A stretch of DNA of 64,000 nt from Folioceros fuciformis (GCA_049999805.1 JBNGIO010005925.1:37673-101672), one strand, 5' to 3'. Numbered from the stretch's first letter, positions 23,619 to 36,332 are shown. Notes: generated from the sequence alone by a model not told the origin. Numbers and translations are program-made.

Positions 23619-24312
23619 TCAATCCACGTGTGGCGATCCCGCCTGGAGAGATTCCCACAGCTTGAGAGACCTCTTCTTCAGCTGATCACACTCAGAAGGG
23701 TCCACACACGTCCCCATGGCATCAAGCAGCTCAATGTACTTACGTCCCCCATCCTCCGGAACCCGAAACGCGAGATCCTCCAGGCTAGACGGCAGCACCG
23801 TGTCGGGAAGCTGGGAGCGAAGAGTAACGAGGGTCTTGCCGAGAGCGGCAGCTTCCTTGCAGCCAAGCAAGCTCTCCCGCACCCGCTTCCCCGGAANNNN
23901 NNNNNNNNNNNNNNNNNNNNNNNNNNNNNNNNNNNNNNNNNNNNNNNNNNNNNNNNNNNNNNNNNNNNNNNNNNNNNNNNNNNNNNNNNNNNNNNNCCCG
24001 GAACGTCTTGAGCGCGTTCCAGCAGGGTTTCCAGCGACCCGTGCTCCCGGATGAGCTTGACCGCCGTCTTCTCCCCGATGCCAGGCACGCCAGGGATGTT
24101 ATCTACGGCATCGCCCATGAGAGCCAGCACATCCACAAACTGACACGGCTCCAGATTCCCGTACATGTCCTTGAACTCCTTCACTCCAAAGGACACAATC
24201 CCGGAGCCCTTGGGCAGCGGCCGCAGCAGGCGCAGCGATGGCGAGAGCAGCTGGAAGAAATCCTTGTCCACAGACGCAACCCTAACCTTCATCCCGGCAG
24301 CCACAGCCCGCA
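23619..24312 (-). CDS. PolA-type 5'-3' exonuclease family protein, broken by assembly gaps
   Basis: On the minus strand, 24312-23997 encodes MKVRVASVDKDFFQLL, FGVKEFKDMYG, VLALMGDAVDNIPGVPGIGE and KTAVKLIREHGSLETLLERA. These are the acidic-loop and helix-hairpin-helix parts of the 5'-3' exonuclease domain of bacterial DNA polymerase I, found in plants as stand-alone organellar proteins. After the 100-N gap the end of the protein continues in another frame (LGKTLVTLRSQLPDTV.. to a stop at 23619). The 5' exons lie in or beyond the 400-N gap at 24313-24712. The family processes flaps and RNA primers; organelle targeting cannot be checked here. Confidence 0.85.
23897..23996. other. Assembly gap, 100 N
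   Basis: A run of exactly 100 undetermined bases inside the exonuclease gene. Confidence 1.
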
Positions 24313-24712
24313 NNNNNNNNNNNNNNNNNNNNNNNNNNNNNNNNNNNNNNNNNNNNNNNNNNNNNNNNNNNNNNNNNNNNNNNNNNNNNNNNNNNNNNNN
24401 NNNNNNNNNNNNNNNNNNNNNNNNNNNNNNNNNNNNNNNNNNNNNNNNNNNNNNNNNNNNNNNNNNNNNNNNNNNNNNNNNNNNNNNNNNNNNNNNNNNN
24501 NNNNNNNNNNNNNNNNNNNNNNNNNNNNNNNNNNNNNNNNNNNNNNNNNNNNNNNNNNNNNNNNNNNNNNNNNNNNNNNNNNNNNNNNNNNNNNNNNNNN
24601 NNNNNNNNNNNNNNNNNNNNNNNNNNNNNNNNNNNNNNNNNNNNNNNNNNNNNNNNNNNNNNNNNNNNNNNNNNNNNNNNNNNNNNNNNNNNNNNNNNNN
24701 NNNNNNNNNNNN
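24313..24712. other. Assembly gap, 400 N
   Basis: A run of exactly 400 undetermined bases covering the 5' part of the exonuclease gene. Confidence 1.
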
Positions 24713-25289
24713 CTGCTGCTGCTGGACTGAAAATGACTCCTACGCATTTACCTGCGTTCCGTTTATGCGTGCGTTTCGTTTCTGTTTCTTGTGCGAGTGA
24801 CAGTTGAATGGCGCCAGCCAGTACATAGTTTCAAAGTTTGGTTTATAAGGCCCAAGCCATTTCCTTGGCATTTAGAGCGTCTACAGGTTACATTCTCCTA
24901 ACAAAATCAAAACAAATATAGGAAAAAAATATGATGGTTTTTTTCTCTTCCCCACTATTTCCATTAACTTCCTACCCTATTTTGACAGAGCCATTCATGA
25001 AATGATTCGAATGCCTAAAGCAACGGTTGCTCCACATTTGTTGAGAGACCAAAGAACTTTGGTTTATGCGACAGACAAGATGGTCGATATTAGTTAAGAA
25101 TTCCCTCTACATAACATTTCTCAGAGCAATCTATATCACCTCTCAAAGAGCTCTCGGTGCATATTCTCACCAAATACCAACTTCATCACATGCAACATAC
25201 GCAATTACAAAAATTTCTTCATCCACATATGATAAACACAACTATGCATGGCATTGCATGCTAACAAAGAGAATACAAGGCTATCACGT

Positions 25290-25332
25290 GTGGGTTTAGG
25301 GTTTAGGAATTTTTAGGGTTTAGGGTTTTGTG
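25290..25332 (+). repeat. Interstitial telomere-like repeats (TTTAGGG)
   Basis: Several full or partial TTTAGGG units occur in two short clusters split by AATTTTT. Confidence 0.8.
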
Positions 25333-26405
25333 GCTAACTATTTAGAATCTTGAAGGATTATTTCCTTCGTCATGCCTTGAGGTACTTCTTTTGTTGTCCA
25401 ATAATTCTAATTGTGCATGAACATGCTAGGATCTTTTGCTCAAAATTTTGGAATGCCAAAATCTGCTAAGTAAGAAAAGTAAGCAACCTTAAAGTGTTAC
25501 AAACCACTCCTTTTGAGTTGGTTAGGCCGTCTAGATTAAAACCATTTGCCACTGAAGCAAGACACTCAATGGATGAGCAGTCTATGGCATGTGGGGTGAA
25601 TGCAAAGAGTGAAAAGGTAGAAGAAAAGATTCTTTTTTGTAGTATTATATTCAAAATTTATTATATCATTAATTTTTAAAATTAAGGGTAGATATGGTAT
25701 GTAGGCATAGATGCATATAAGCACATGCAGCGATAAATACATCACATGCACACATAGTAGGTTATATGCATGCACTTCAGTGTGCTACATTAACGCACAC
25801 ACACACACAAAACAATAATGGGTTGAAGACAAGTCATTACAAGAATGATAACAGGGGGGAGTTTGCCTTTGGGCACATTGCTTGATGTTTCCTCTGAGTG
25901 CAGTCAAACATATTCCAATCAAAGAGAGTCCGCCTCATCCTTGTTACCACCCTAACAGCACGAAAGCTTGGTCATTCATCAAGCAATCCCCATGATTGGA
26001 GAAGAGTAGGACGAGAAGTGCCCATACCCATTGAAGGGCTCAAGTAAGTCCACGGTGTGAGCATTGAACAACAAAGGGACGAACATCTATGATAGCAAAG
26101 TATTGAGATATTATAGATAAGTCCAAGGTTGACTACTCAAGGTTGTTGTTCTCTGATCATTTCATTCTTGACCTAGCCATCTTGGTAGAATTAAAACCGA
26201 AATACTTGTAGTAGCAGTCTTCGGGTGGCTTAGTCTTCAGGTGGAAGCCATTGATCTGTTGGCTTGGCTGGCACATTGGACTAAGGGCAACACTAATACC
26301 AACTTTGATAGCATGTGTTACATAATGTTTTGCAGAGGAAGGCACTAGAGTAATGGTGTTGTTGCGGTTTGGTTGGATGAACAAGGCCACCTCGCTCATG
26401 ATTGG

Positions 26406-26439
26406 GATCCCAAGTTTGCTTATCAACAAACTTGGGATC
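26406..26439. repeat. Perfect 13-bp inverted repeat, 8-nt loop
   Basis: GATCCCAAGTTTG at 26406-26418 is exactly complementary to CAAACTTGGGATC at 26427-26439, with an 8-nt loop. Confidence 0.9.
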
Positions 26440-27124
26440 TCGTTGATGAAGAACCCTCTACCAGTCGGGCCAACAAGCACTTGGGGTGGACCCAAAGTCC
26501 ACTCAAGACAAGATGCTGCAATTCAACCTAGTGATAAAGAGTGAGGGGATTTAGGCAGAGGATGTGTACGAAGAGAATTTCTTGAAGGAGAGAGGAAACA
26601 TTGGACAACAAAAGTAAGGTGGAGGTATTATGGGTAGATCTTTCGGATCAACGGCACGGTAGGAGGGCAAGGGGGATGCCCAGGGAGTTTAAAGCTAGGT
26701 GCCCACAGCGAAGGTGAGCACACTAATTTAGGCATCATAAGTCAGGATTTTGGATTAGAATATAAGGTGCTAGAAAATTCTAAACTTAGAGATGCTCAAT
26801 TTATAGGAGCGTCCATGATAGGTTAGTTGTTTTTAGACTTTGAAAGGTTGCGGTAGTAATGGTGCTCCAAGGCCACATGTATAAGAGACCTGGTTGCGTC
26901 TCTCTCTTTAGACAATTTCAGGAGTGAGAATTTGTAAGCTATGGGTTGGAGACATCCGATCGATAGAGGCCTTATTCGGCATGGTGTCCTCTCGTCATAA
27001 GAGGACCAGGAAGATCTATAGGCGGTTGAGAGCTATGTGACCTAGCTCCGCGATTGGGGTGGCTAGTGGAAGGGGTGCTCTGTACCTGTGAAGGAGAGAA
27101 ATTTCTGCAAAAGGTGAAGGTGGG

Positions 27125-27690
27125 AACGCGAGTTTCATGAAACCCCTAGAAAGCCGAGAGGGAGCATGAGTTTTGCAAAACTCTTGTCAGCCGTTCGGCT
27201 ATGATTTTTCCCTTCCTCACTCCATTGTCTAATTAGGCTGTGTTTAATCTCTGTGAGGGATCTATGTGACCCAAGGAGGGATCTGTGTGACCTAAGGAGG
27301 GGTCTATGTGGCCCAAGGAGGGGTTTGTGTGACCTAAGGAGGGGTCTATGTGGCCCAAGGGGGGGTCTGTGTGGCCCAAGGAAGGGTCTGTGTAGCCCAA
27401 GGAGGGGTCTGTGTGGCCCAAGGAGGGGTCTGTGTGGCCCAAGGAGGGAACTGTGTCCCAAGGAGGGAACTGTGTGGCCTAGGAGGGGATTGTGTGCCCC
27501 AAGGGCTGGGGTGGTTAGTGGAGAGGGTGTTCTACACTGAGAGGAAGCAAAATTTCTGTAGAAGGTCAACGTGGGAATGCGAGTTTCGCGAAACCCCTGG
27601 AAAGCCAAGAAGGAGCGCGAGTTTTGCGAAACCCCTTGAAAGCCAAGAGGGAGCACAAGTTTCACGAAACTCTTGAGAAGCCATCCAGCT
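27125..27690. repeat. Flanking ~38-bp repeats with palindromic core
   Basis: On both sides of the minisatellite (27125-27200 and 27570-27690) recurs a unit GAGTTTCGCGAAACCCC..GAAAGCCAAGAGGGAGC, whose core GTTTCGCGAAAC is self-complementary. Confidence 0.75.
27253..27510. repeat. 21-bp minisatellite
   Basis: About a dozen copies of a 21-bp unit (core GTCTGTGTGGCCCAAGGAGG) are arranged head to tail. Because 21 is a multiple of three, the array is open on both strands: GLCGPRR on plus and GHTDPSL on minus. A few terminal units have lost bases. Similar but looser copies resume near 27750-27820. Confidence 0.95.
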
Positions 27691-28355
27691 TTTATTTTTC
27701 CCTTTCTCAGTCCGCTACCTAATCAGGTCGTGTTTTATCTTAAGAGGAGGCCTATGTGGGCTGTGAGGGGATTGTGTGTCCCAAGGGGTGATCTGTGAAA
27801 GGATTGTGTGTCCCAAGGAGGAGGATTAAGTGAAGATTTGGTGCACGAGAAGTGTGAGTGTTTGAAATTGAGAAGTGTTGAGGAAGGTTGCTGATAGATT
27901 GAGAGGAGGAATGAATGGTAATGTGAAGTGCCGCGGTGTGGATGAACCTAATCTAAAGTAACCAGCGAGATCTGGATGTAAAATATCCTGTGTGCATGAG
28001 ATTCAACTTCTACTGGCCATAGCTCCTTAACACGCATGGCAAGAAACCTCGTGTCCTCCAGACGCTGCGACGCATGTGTGCGCCGACGGGTGGGTCCTAT
28101 CACGATGGCGGAATCCACTATCGCGGTGGCTAAATCCGCTACGACGGTGATGGAACTCCCTACAGTGGCGGAGTTAGGAACGACGATGGTGAACTTAGGC
28201 ACGGTAGGGGACTATGTTTGGGTAGGCACTAACTGTAGAGGGTCTAGAAGTCATAGAATTAGAACAACTTGACACAACCCATTCCCTTGGGATCGAATCC
28301 TAGGACTATAATGACATAGAGGGTGAATGTGGGCCGCATTGTGTCCCTAGACACA
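27691..28355. other. Degenerate repeat sequence
   Basis: No gene. At about 28090-28200 are imperfect ~21-bp repeats built on ACGATGGCGGAATCC-like units. Confidence 0.45.
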
Positions 28356-28984
28356 TAATTTGACTCCACAAGATCATTTTCAAGCAAATGGATTAACAGA
28401 ACGACTAGTGCAAACCTTCAAGGATGTATTGAGAAAGTATTGTTTGGAGGTGGAGCCAAGTTGTTGGGATGAGTTGCTGCCCTATGTCGTCTTGGGCTAC
28501 GAGATCAATGTTCAAGCAACCCTAGGAAAGTTTAGTCCTTACTTCATTAGGTTTGGCAAGCGTGTTGTATTGTCTAACATAGTGTTAGACACATACTCCA
28601 AACAAGTGAGTTGGGCTGTTGAGTTGAACAAATGTCTTCCGAGAACAACGAAATAAAGCTAAAATGTTGCAAAGGAATGTCAATGGCCATGGAGTATCTG
28701 GCTATCGTTGAGCATCGTGATCAACTAAGGTACGCCTTTACTAGAGGAGGATATTGGAAGCTGAAGGTGAGATAATTTGAAGTGGGTGATTTTGTGAATA
28801 TGCAACATTGTCCTTCAAGTACACTAGGTGTGAATATAGAAAGATTGATTTTGCGTAAGGTGAGCGTGAGAGATGAAGTTGCGATTGAGTTGAAAGGACA
28901 AGATGGGTGGGGGTGCAAGGAGCATCTAAGGCATCTTGCACCTTGTCATTTGCCCAATCTGGGCATGAGAGTGCCACAAATGTG
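28356..28984 (+). pseudogene. Ty3/gypsy integrase remnant
   Basis: Plus-strand frames give the end of a gypsy integrase core: HFQANGLTERLVQTFKDVLR (the HPQTDGQTER..LR block), WDELLPYVVLGYE, and then, after frameshifts, FEVGDFVNMQ and ILRKVSVRDEVAIELKGQDG followed by HLAPCHLPNL, which resembles the post-integrase domain. There is no intact frame, protease or reverse transcriptase. Confidence 0.8.
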
Positions 28985-29213
28985 AAAGCCACCAATAGAC
29001 CTACCATGTGAATGATGTGATTAAATGGCTGATGTTGAATCAATACTGCTATGTGACAGATGCAATTATCTATCATGTCTCGAGCCACCTTTAAAAGGTG
29101 CTGAACGATGACTTGGTTTTGTCATCCATTTGAGGCCATAAATACTTGGGCCATGTTGGAGGCAAAAGGTAGGTAGGTATTGATAGGAGGTCAAAAGGGT
29201 AAGTAAAGGGTTA

Positions 29214-30003
<790 letters not shown>

Positions 30004-31256
30004 TCGCAGCGGCCGTCTGATCTCTCCGGAATCGCCTGCCCGGATTTACTGAAAGAGTGAACGTATTTGTTTTGCTTTGCAAGAGTTTACAAGGGCAGGG
30101 CATCCAACCCAAAACCATCAAAACCCTCAAAACCCCTACCTAGCCGGCTCATTATCGTTGTAAACGGGTAACCAGCTTGATTCGCAGCTTTTTGTTTTGC
30201 TTCGCAGAATGTGCCCTCCGCTTTGACTCCTTGAAGGAAAGCCTCATAACCTGCTCGCCTCGGCTCCAACATGAACTGAAGCGCGACGATCGAATCTAGC
30301 CATATTCGTTTGTTACATTTGTGAGAGGAAGACCAAAAGATGACGTGCGCAACATTGTGTTTGCTTGGATTGGCGACAAGCTATGCTATGGGAGAAGGCT
30401 CCAGCATCTCCTACTCCCCAAGACTCACAAGCCTTGGCTTGGCTTGGCTTGTGTGGAGGACGGCGGGAGCAGCGATGGCTCGTCCAGAGGAGGCTCCTTC
30501 CCGTCCGGCACTTGAGAAAATAGCGCAACAATCGTGCTGGATTGGAAGCGCGATGCCCGTGTATGGATATTCCATTCGATTCCGTTGTTGCAGGAGAAAA
30601 CCACACCAGCCTCCTTTCTTGTGGATGTTAGCGCTATCTTATTGGCTCTTAGGTGGCCACAGCACCTGTCCCTTGCAGTGGATGTGCTATGCTATATAGC
30701 TTCGCCACCCACAACAGAGACACGCAAGACAAGGATACGGACAAGGGATCCTCCGGGGCATCCAATGATTAGGAAGGAAAGGGAGCCAACTCCACATACA
30801 TTGATACATGTACAGTAGTACCTTTTGGTACGTCTTCAGTGTTGGTTTCCGTTTGTCTTATGCTTCTTCCTCTTGAGCGCGAACTTCTGTTGCTCCGGCT
30901 TGATGGTGACTCGTCAGGCTCCCGGGAGGCCCGGGAGGGGATGGATGAAAACATAAAAAAAGAAGCATCCGGACGCAAACGAACATGCTATCACAGCGTC
31001 GTGCTACAGCAGGCAGGCAGGCAGGCAGGCAGGCAGTGATGACAAGGGTGTGTGTAGCAGTGCACGTAGCTGGCTAGCTAACTAGCTAGATGCATACATA
31101 GTCCGGGCGTCCTCCACACGAGGGCCGGAGAGCAGTGCAGTAGCGCAAGTGTCAGCGTCTACGAGGAGACAGGACAGAAATGGGATCCCAACGAAATGAC
31201 AAATGAATAAAATGAAAGTGGTGGGAGGTCCGGCCCGGAGGGTGAAAGAGATATTT
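30004..31256. other. Duplicated RPL18A upstream flank, then unassigned sequence
   Basis: To about 30490 this matches the upstream flank of the intact RPL18A at 20.8-21.1 kb, including ACTCACAAGCC and GCGATGGCTCGTCCA. Beyond that are short frames with no domain. The last ~180 bp are the 3' flank of the ammonium transporter. Confidence 0.5.
31008..31036. repeat. (CAGG)n microsatellite
   Basis: Seven tandem CAGG units. Confidence 0.95.
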
Positions 31257-33257
31257 TTATATTTCTGCGGATGGGGCGGTCGTCGACGACGTCGCACCGC
31301 GGAAGTTAGGGCCGCGGACGGCCGCGAGAGGAGAATCTTCGGCGTAAAGGGGACCGTGTTTGGACGAATCGTATCCATGCTTGGAGGAGTCGTACTTCTC
31401 GCCATCTCCCCAGAGCGCGTACGCCTCCTCTCCGTGGGCGGCATCGTCCCCGACCTGGAGCTCCTCTTCACTCATGCGGAGGGGAACCACGGTGCCGATG
31501 GCCACCAGGATGATGGACGTGACCACTATGTTCCAGGCGATTATGAAGAGAGCGCCCGCGATCTGCTTGCCCAGCTGCTCCCCGCCGGCAGCTTTGCCGT
31601 AGAAGGCACCGCGGCTGTTGGTGACGGCGGCGAAGAGGGACGTGAGGTGAGGTTCCGCGAACAGCCCCGTCATGACTCCGCCCAGGAAGCCAGCCACGGC
31701 GTGCGTGTGGAACACGCCCAGAGTGTCATCCACCACCTCGAAGATGGCCAATTTCTTGGCCACCACGTTCATGGACAACCAGGGGATGCTGCCCGATACC
31801 AGCCCCATGACGATGGCTGCCCACCCTTGCACCAGCCCCGCCGCTGGCGTGATGGCCACAAGCCCCGTGATCATTCCCTGCACCGCCCCGATCACCGACG
31901 GCTTGCCGAAGTACAGCACGTCCAGCACCGTCCACGTGAGCAAGCTGGTTGCCGCGCATACGTTTGTGTTGAGCACGGCTATGGAGGAGTCGATGTTGGC
32001 CGCGTACGGGTCTCCTCCGTTGAATCCGGCCCATCCCAGCCAAAGAAGCCCAGCGCCCGCCAGGGTGAGCAGGATGTTGTTGGGCGGGAACCTCTCCCGG
32101 TCCTTGGTCAGCCTTGGACCCACCTGTCAAACGCAACGCACACAAGTCACCATCTTTCCTTCTCTTCCTACAGTCCACACACACACACATTCATTCCCAC
32201 CAACCCCTCTCCCGTTCCTACACACTCAGAACGGAGAATTGACTAGCTTTGCTTCTTCCTTCTTTCCTTCTTTCTCTTGTGTGCTGCACTGCAGCTAGCA
32301 GCACCACCAACAAATAGGACACCTGTGGACGCAGTGGTATCAAAGGACCTGGTATCACGCAATCGCGCATTCTAGCAGTCAACCACAATCGATCAAGCCT
32401 CCCCAATCTATCAATGGACACGGATCGCGCAGGAGGAGGATGAGCTTCCTTCCCCCACAGTGTCAGCAAGATGTTGCAGGCAATGAATGAAGGCAATGTC
32501 CCGAGCCAATCCCACCCGAACGACACACTTCAATTCACTCGGCTGGCTGGCTGGCTTCACATCACTTCAATAACCAAGACTTCTTTCTTACCCAGTACGC
32601 GGCAGTGAAGCCGGCGACGCCCGAGGAGAGGTGGATCACGTAGCCGCCCGAGTAGTCGAGCACCCCCCAGTGGAAGAGGAAGCCGCCGCCCCAGACGCTG
32701 AAGGCGCCCACGGTGTAGGAGAAGGTGAGCCACAGGGGGACGAAGATCATCCAGGCCAGGAACCTCATCCTGCCTAGCACGGAGCCCGCGAGAAGGATAA
32801 GGGTGATGGCCGCGAACACGAACTGGAAATAGACCATGGTGGCCATAGGGTACAGCGGGGCGATGGCCGCAGTCTCAATGTCTCCCTTGACGTGACCGTT
32901 TCGGGTGGTGGCGTAGATCTGCGTGGAGGCGGGCAGCAGGGCCTGGCCGATGAGATAGTGCTGGTTGAGAGCGGGACCGGCCTTGCCCCACAGGGGGAGC
33001 AACTTGTGGCCGAAGGCCATCTTGTAGCCCCAGATCACCCAGCACAGCAGCACGGCCGCGAAGGCGTAGAGCGCCATGAAGGCAGAATTCACCGCCCACT
33101 TCTTCTTGACGATGCTCCCATAGAGGATGACAAGACCTGGCACGCTCTGGAGTCCCACCAGGGTGGCAGCCGTCATCTGCCATGCGTTGTCCCCCTTGTT
33201 GAGCCAGTCTGGGACGGCTGGTCCCAGAGTTAAGGACGAGGGCAGCGTGGTCGCCAT
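31257..33257 (-). CDS. AMT2: Ammonium transporter, AMT2/MEP type
   Basis: Two exons, 33257-32592 and 32123-31257, join in phase 0 and give 510 residues. AMT2 proteins are plasma-membrane trimers that move ammonium or ammonia. Eleven membrane helices are expected. Visible landmarks are [20 protein letters not shown] at the N-terminus, [38 protein letters not shown] with the first pore His, [20 protein letters not shown], and [19 protein letters not shown] with the second pore His of the twin-His pair. The cytosolic tail is about 70 residues and carries an exact tandem [14 protein letters not shown]. Tail sequence regulates the trimer in this family, so the repeat is of interest. The 468-bp intron is long for this window. 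Confidence 0.95.
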
Positions 33258-36080
33258 TGTGGCCCGCCTTCCTCGTCTCCTTCAGTAAGGGGAAATCTTC
33301 GTTGCTGGCTACACCTGCTGCTGTTCCACGCTGATGGCTACCACCCTCCGCTCGCCATCGCCCTCCTACCTGCCATCACCATTCACCCGGGTTCCAAATC
33401 AACCAACCGCACACACCAGCGCCCAACCGCGCACACACCAGCGCCCAACCACGCACACGGACACGCACACGCGCAAGCACAAGAAGAAGCAAATGAAAAA
33501 AAAAAACACAACCTTCCTCTTCACGCCTGAAGTCCGCTGAGTGACCCATTCCAACAAGAAGAGCAGCAGTAGAAAGGTGGTGGGTGCGAGCTGGAATGTT
33601 CCAGTCCTACAACTGAATCCCCTCAACCACAGGCAGGCATCACGACAGGCGTGCTAGCACCGAGACAGACAAATCCGAATCGAGGGGGCTGGAGCACGAT
33701 CGATCAAGCCACACGATACTAACTAGAAATCCGGCAGGACAAAGCAAAGCGAAACAAAACGCAACAAAGAGGACAAAACAAAGGGAGGAGAGCGGACAAA
33801 GCAGACGAGCCATGGGTTTAGAGGCAATCAAGCACCTGGTAGGCAGCAGGCCGGCACGCAAGGGCTTGCGCAGGGGCGGAGATGGCAAGGCAGCGCAGCG
33901 CAGCGCAAGGCAAAGCAAGTCTGGGAGGTGAAGGCGGAGGAGGAGGAAAGATTAGTAGGAGTGTTGGGCTAGCAAAGAGGGAAGGGAAGAGTAGCGAAAG
34001 AGGAGTTTGTTGTCAACGGCGACGACGACTGGTGGACAGCCGCCCCTCGACTTAGCTCAGCTCTGAGCTCTGCTCAGAGTACAGCGTAGCACAGTGGAGA
34101 AGAGCACACAGAGCACAGCGCACAGCAGAGAGCAGAGAGAGGAGGCGAGCCGAGGCCGGGTAATCCGGTGCCGTGTGGTGCTATGTATGAATAGAAATTG
34201 ACATAAGTGCGCCCGGCCCGCAAAGGACACGGTCTCCTGGGTTTGGGGAAGTACATAGAATCGGTGGGGTGGGTACTGGAAGGCCAGCCAGCCAGGGAAA
34301 GGGGATCTTGAGGAGGCCATAAAAAGGAAGGAAGAGCGGGCCAGCCAGCCAGCCTGCCTGCCGTATCACCCACTCGCTTCACCGGGCCTGTACGCCTGAG
34401 GAAGCCAGCCGCAAGCCACGCGTCAAAACAGGTCAATGGCCGTGTCCAGGGGGCGGAGCAGGAAGGAAGGCAATGGCAGGCTAGGCTGCAGTGTTTTCAC
34501 ACAACGCAGTCCTGTAGTACCTACGACCCTGGCCACCATTGGCCTTGGCCCCGTCACTTGGGCTTGGGCTTGTTGGGCTTTGGGCCACACAAAAGCCCCT
34601 CCCTCCTGCCACCGTCGGACCTACCCGACCTACTCTATGTATGTACTACTCACTAACTTGCACGCTGCACTCTCTACAGACTCCACTGTCCGCCTCGCTT
34701 CCTGTTCCCTAGGCAAGATCAACAAGAGAGAAGGAATGAAAAAAAAATGAAACAATAATGTAGGGCTTGCCAAGATTTTGCTGAAAGACAAGCAAGCGAG
34801 TTCTAAGGAGGAAGATCTTGGAGGGAAGCATGTCACCGACAAGACCACGACCCAAGACTGAGACCAATGCTGGAGCTGGAGCTGGAGCTGTAAGTGTAAC
34901 TGTAACGGACGGACGCTTCTTTTTCTTTCCTTCTTTCCTTCTTGTATTCTATTTTTGGGTGGTAGTCAGGTGCTTCACCTTGTCCTTGTCCTTATGCTTG
35001 TCCTCCAGGTCAGGTCAGAAGGAGTTTATTTTGAGCTTGATGGTTTAGGTTGTTTCTAAGTTGTCCCATTTGCATGACCACCTTTTCTCCTTCTCCATTG
35101 CGTGTACGTCTTCCTTCTTTGGTTTGGTGTTGCACATGAATTGGCTGACCATGTTTGAGCCTTAAACACTCAAACACTAAGCAATTTTATTGGTAATGGG
35201 ATACAATGATATGATTTATAAAGAATGTGGGGCTCGCCAGCCAGAGGGGCTCGCATGCAGAAGCTTATATAATATGTGCGGAGCCATGATGGTGTGAAGG
35301 AAGGAAGAGTTATGGGCAGGCTCATCAAAATCCTGGTCCTGGGCTCCGGGCTCCTGGCTCCTGGCCCCTGGCCCAGGCCTTGTCCTGTCGTTGGCATCTT
35401 CAACGGCTGCTGCTGTTGCTGCTGGCTAATTGGCAGGGCTTGCACACAACTCCAAGCTCCTGGGCTCCAGGCCTGGAGTGGAGTGGAGGAGCCAGCAAAT
35501 CAAATCAATTACCTTCCAACTCACCTCCTCACCAAATCCATCTAAAATTGTGACTTAGGTGAATATAGTAGCCCGGGCTATTTTGAGAGATCCTGGTCGC
35601 TGTCTCTCTCTCTCTCTCTCTGATATACGCGCCTCTCTCTCACTAACATTGCACGGCGACTTGTCTCCGTTCCGTTCACTCGTCTCGTCCGAACAAAAGC
35701 TGCCTCAGCTGTGGCCTGGCCTGGCCTGGTCTGGCCTGAGCTGAGCTGAGCTGAGCTGTACTGATTAGGAGGAGGCGGATCTGGCGGCGGCACACCCGCT
35801 CCAGCCTGCTTTGCTCTGGGGAGAGCACACAAAAACATTTTTTTACTCCTTTTCCCGGTTTTCGGGGCACTGCAAAACTAGGAAAGCTTGATGACAGGGG
35901 ACGCACAACTCCTCCGCCTTGCCTTGGGATGTGCACGCCATAAACTCCCGCTTTCCGGTTTCGGTTTCGGACAGACGGGCCCTGCTCTCCTCTCCTCTCC
36001 TCTCGCATCGCGTCTCACGAGTCAGCGACTTTTCTTGTCCAGGGTGGCACGCAAAGGTATACATATAGCGCCAACCGACC
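33258..36080. other. Long spacer upstream of AMT2, rich in simple sequence
   Basis: I see no gene. The part beside 33257 should hold the AMT2 promoter and 5' UTR. A (CT)n tract lies at 35601-35621 and GAGCT repeats near 35735-35760. Numerous CT-, GGC- and GCA-rich runs keep frames open by chance. Confidence 0.5.
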
Positions 36081-36332
36081 TCATCTCATCTGACCTGACC
36101 TAACCTGATCTGACCTGACCTGACCTGATCTCACCTCACCCGCTCGGACCTGACCTGTTCTCACCTGACCTGGCCCGACCTGCAAGAACGAGATGGCCGA
36201 CCTGACCTGACCTGACCTAACCTGCCCTGACCTGATCTGACCTGATCTGACCTGACCTGACCTGACCTGACCTGATCTGACCTGACCTGACCTGCCCTGA
36301 CCTAACCTGACCTGACCCCATCGGACCTGACA
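36081..36332. repeat. CCTGA pentanucleotide satellite
   Basis: About fifty units of CCTGA, with variants TCTGA, CCTAA and CCTCA, run for roughly 250 bp. A separate short (ACACG)n array lies near 36378-36405. Confidence 0.95.

Larger units (their letters stand above)
24713..27250. other. AT-rich intergenic and repeat sequence
   Basis: No gene recognised. It contains interstitial telomere-like repeats (25290-25332), a short CA tract near 25796-25810, and a perfect 13-bp inverted repeat at 26406-26439. Composition is much more AT-rich than the genic parts, in keeping with old transposon sequence. Confidence 0.5.

Noticed and set aside
27253-27540. CRISPR-like array
   Set aside because: The units are contiguous 21-bp repeats without unique spacers, in a eukaryotic nuclear context.
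30534-30818. Plus-strand 94-residue frame next to the duplicated block
   Set aside because: It reads moderately like protein but has no recognised motif and starts inside decayed duplicated sequence.
31203-32298. Long plus-strand open frames of 347 and 208 residues
   Set aside because: They are antisense shadows of the GC-rich AMT2 exon 2 and intron.
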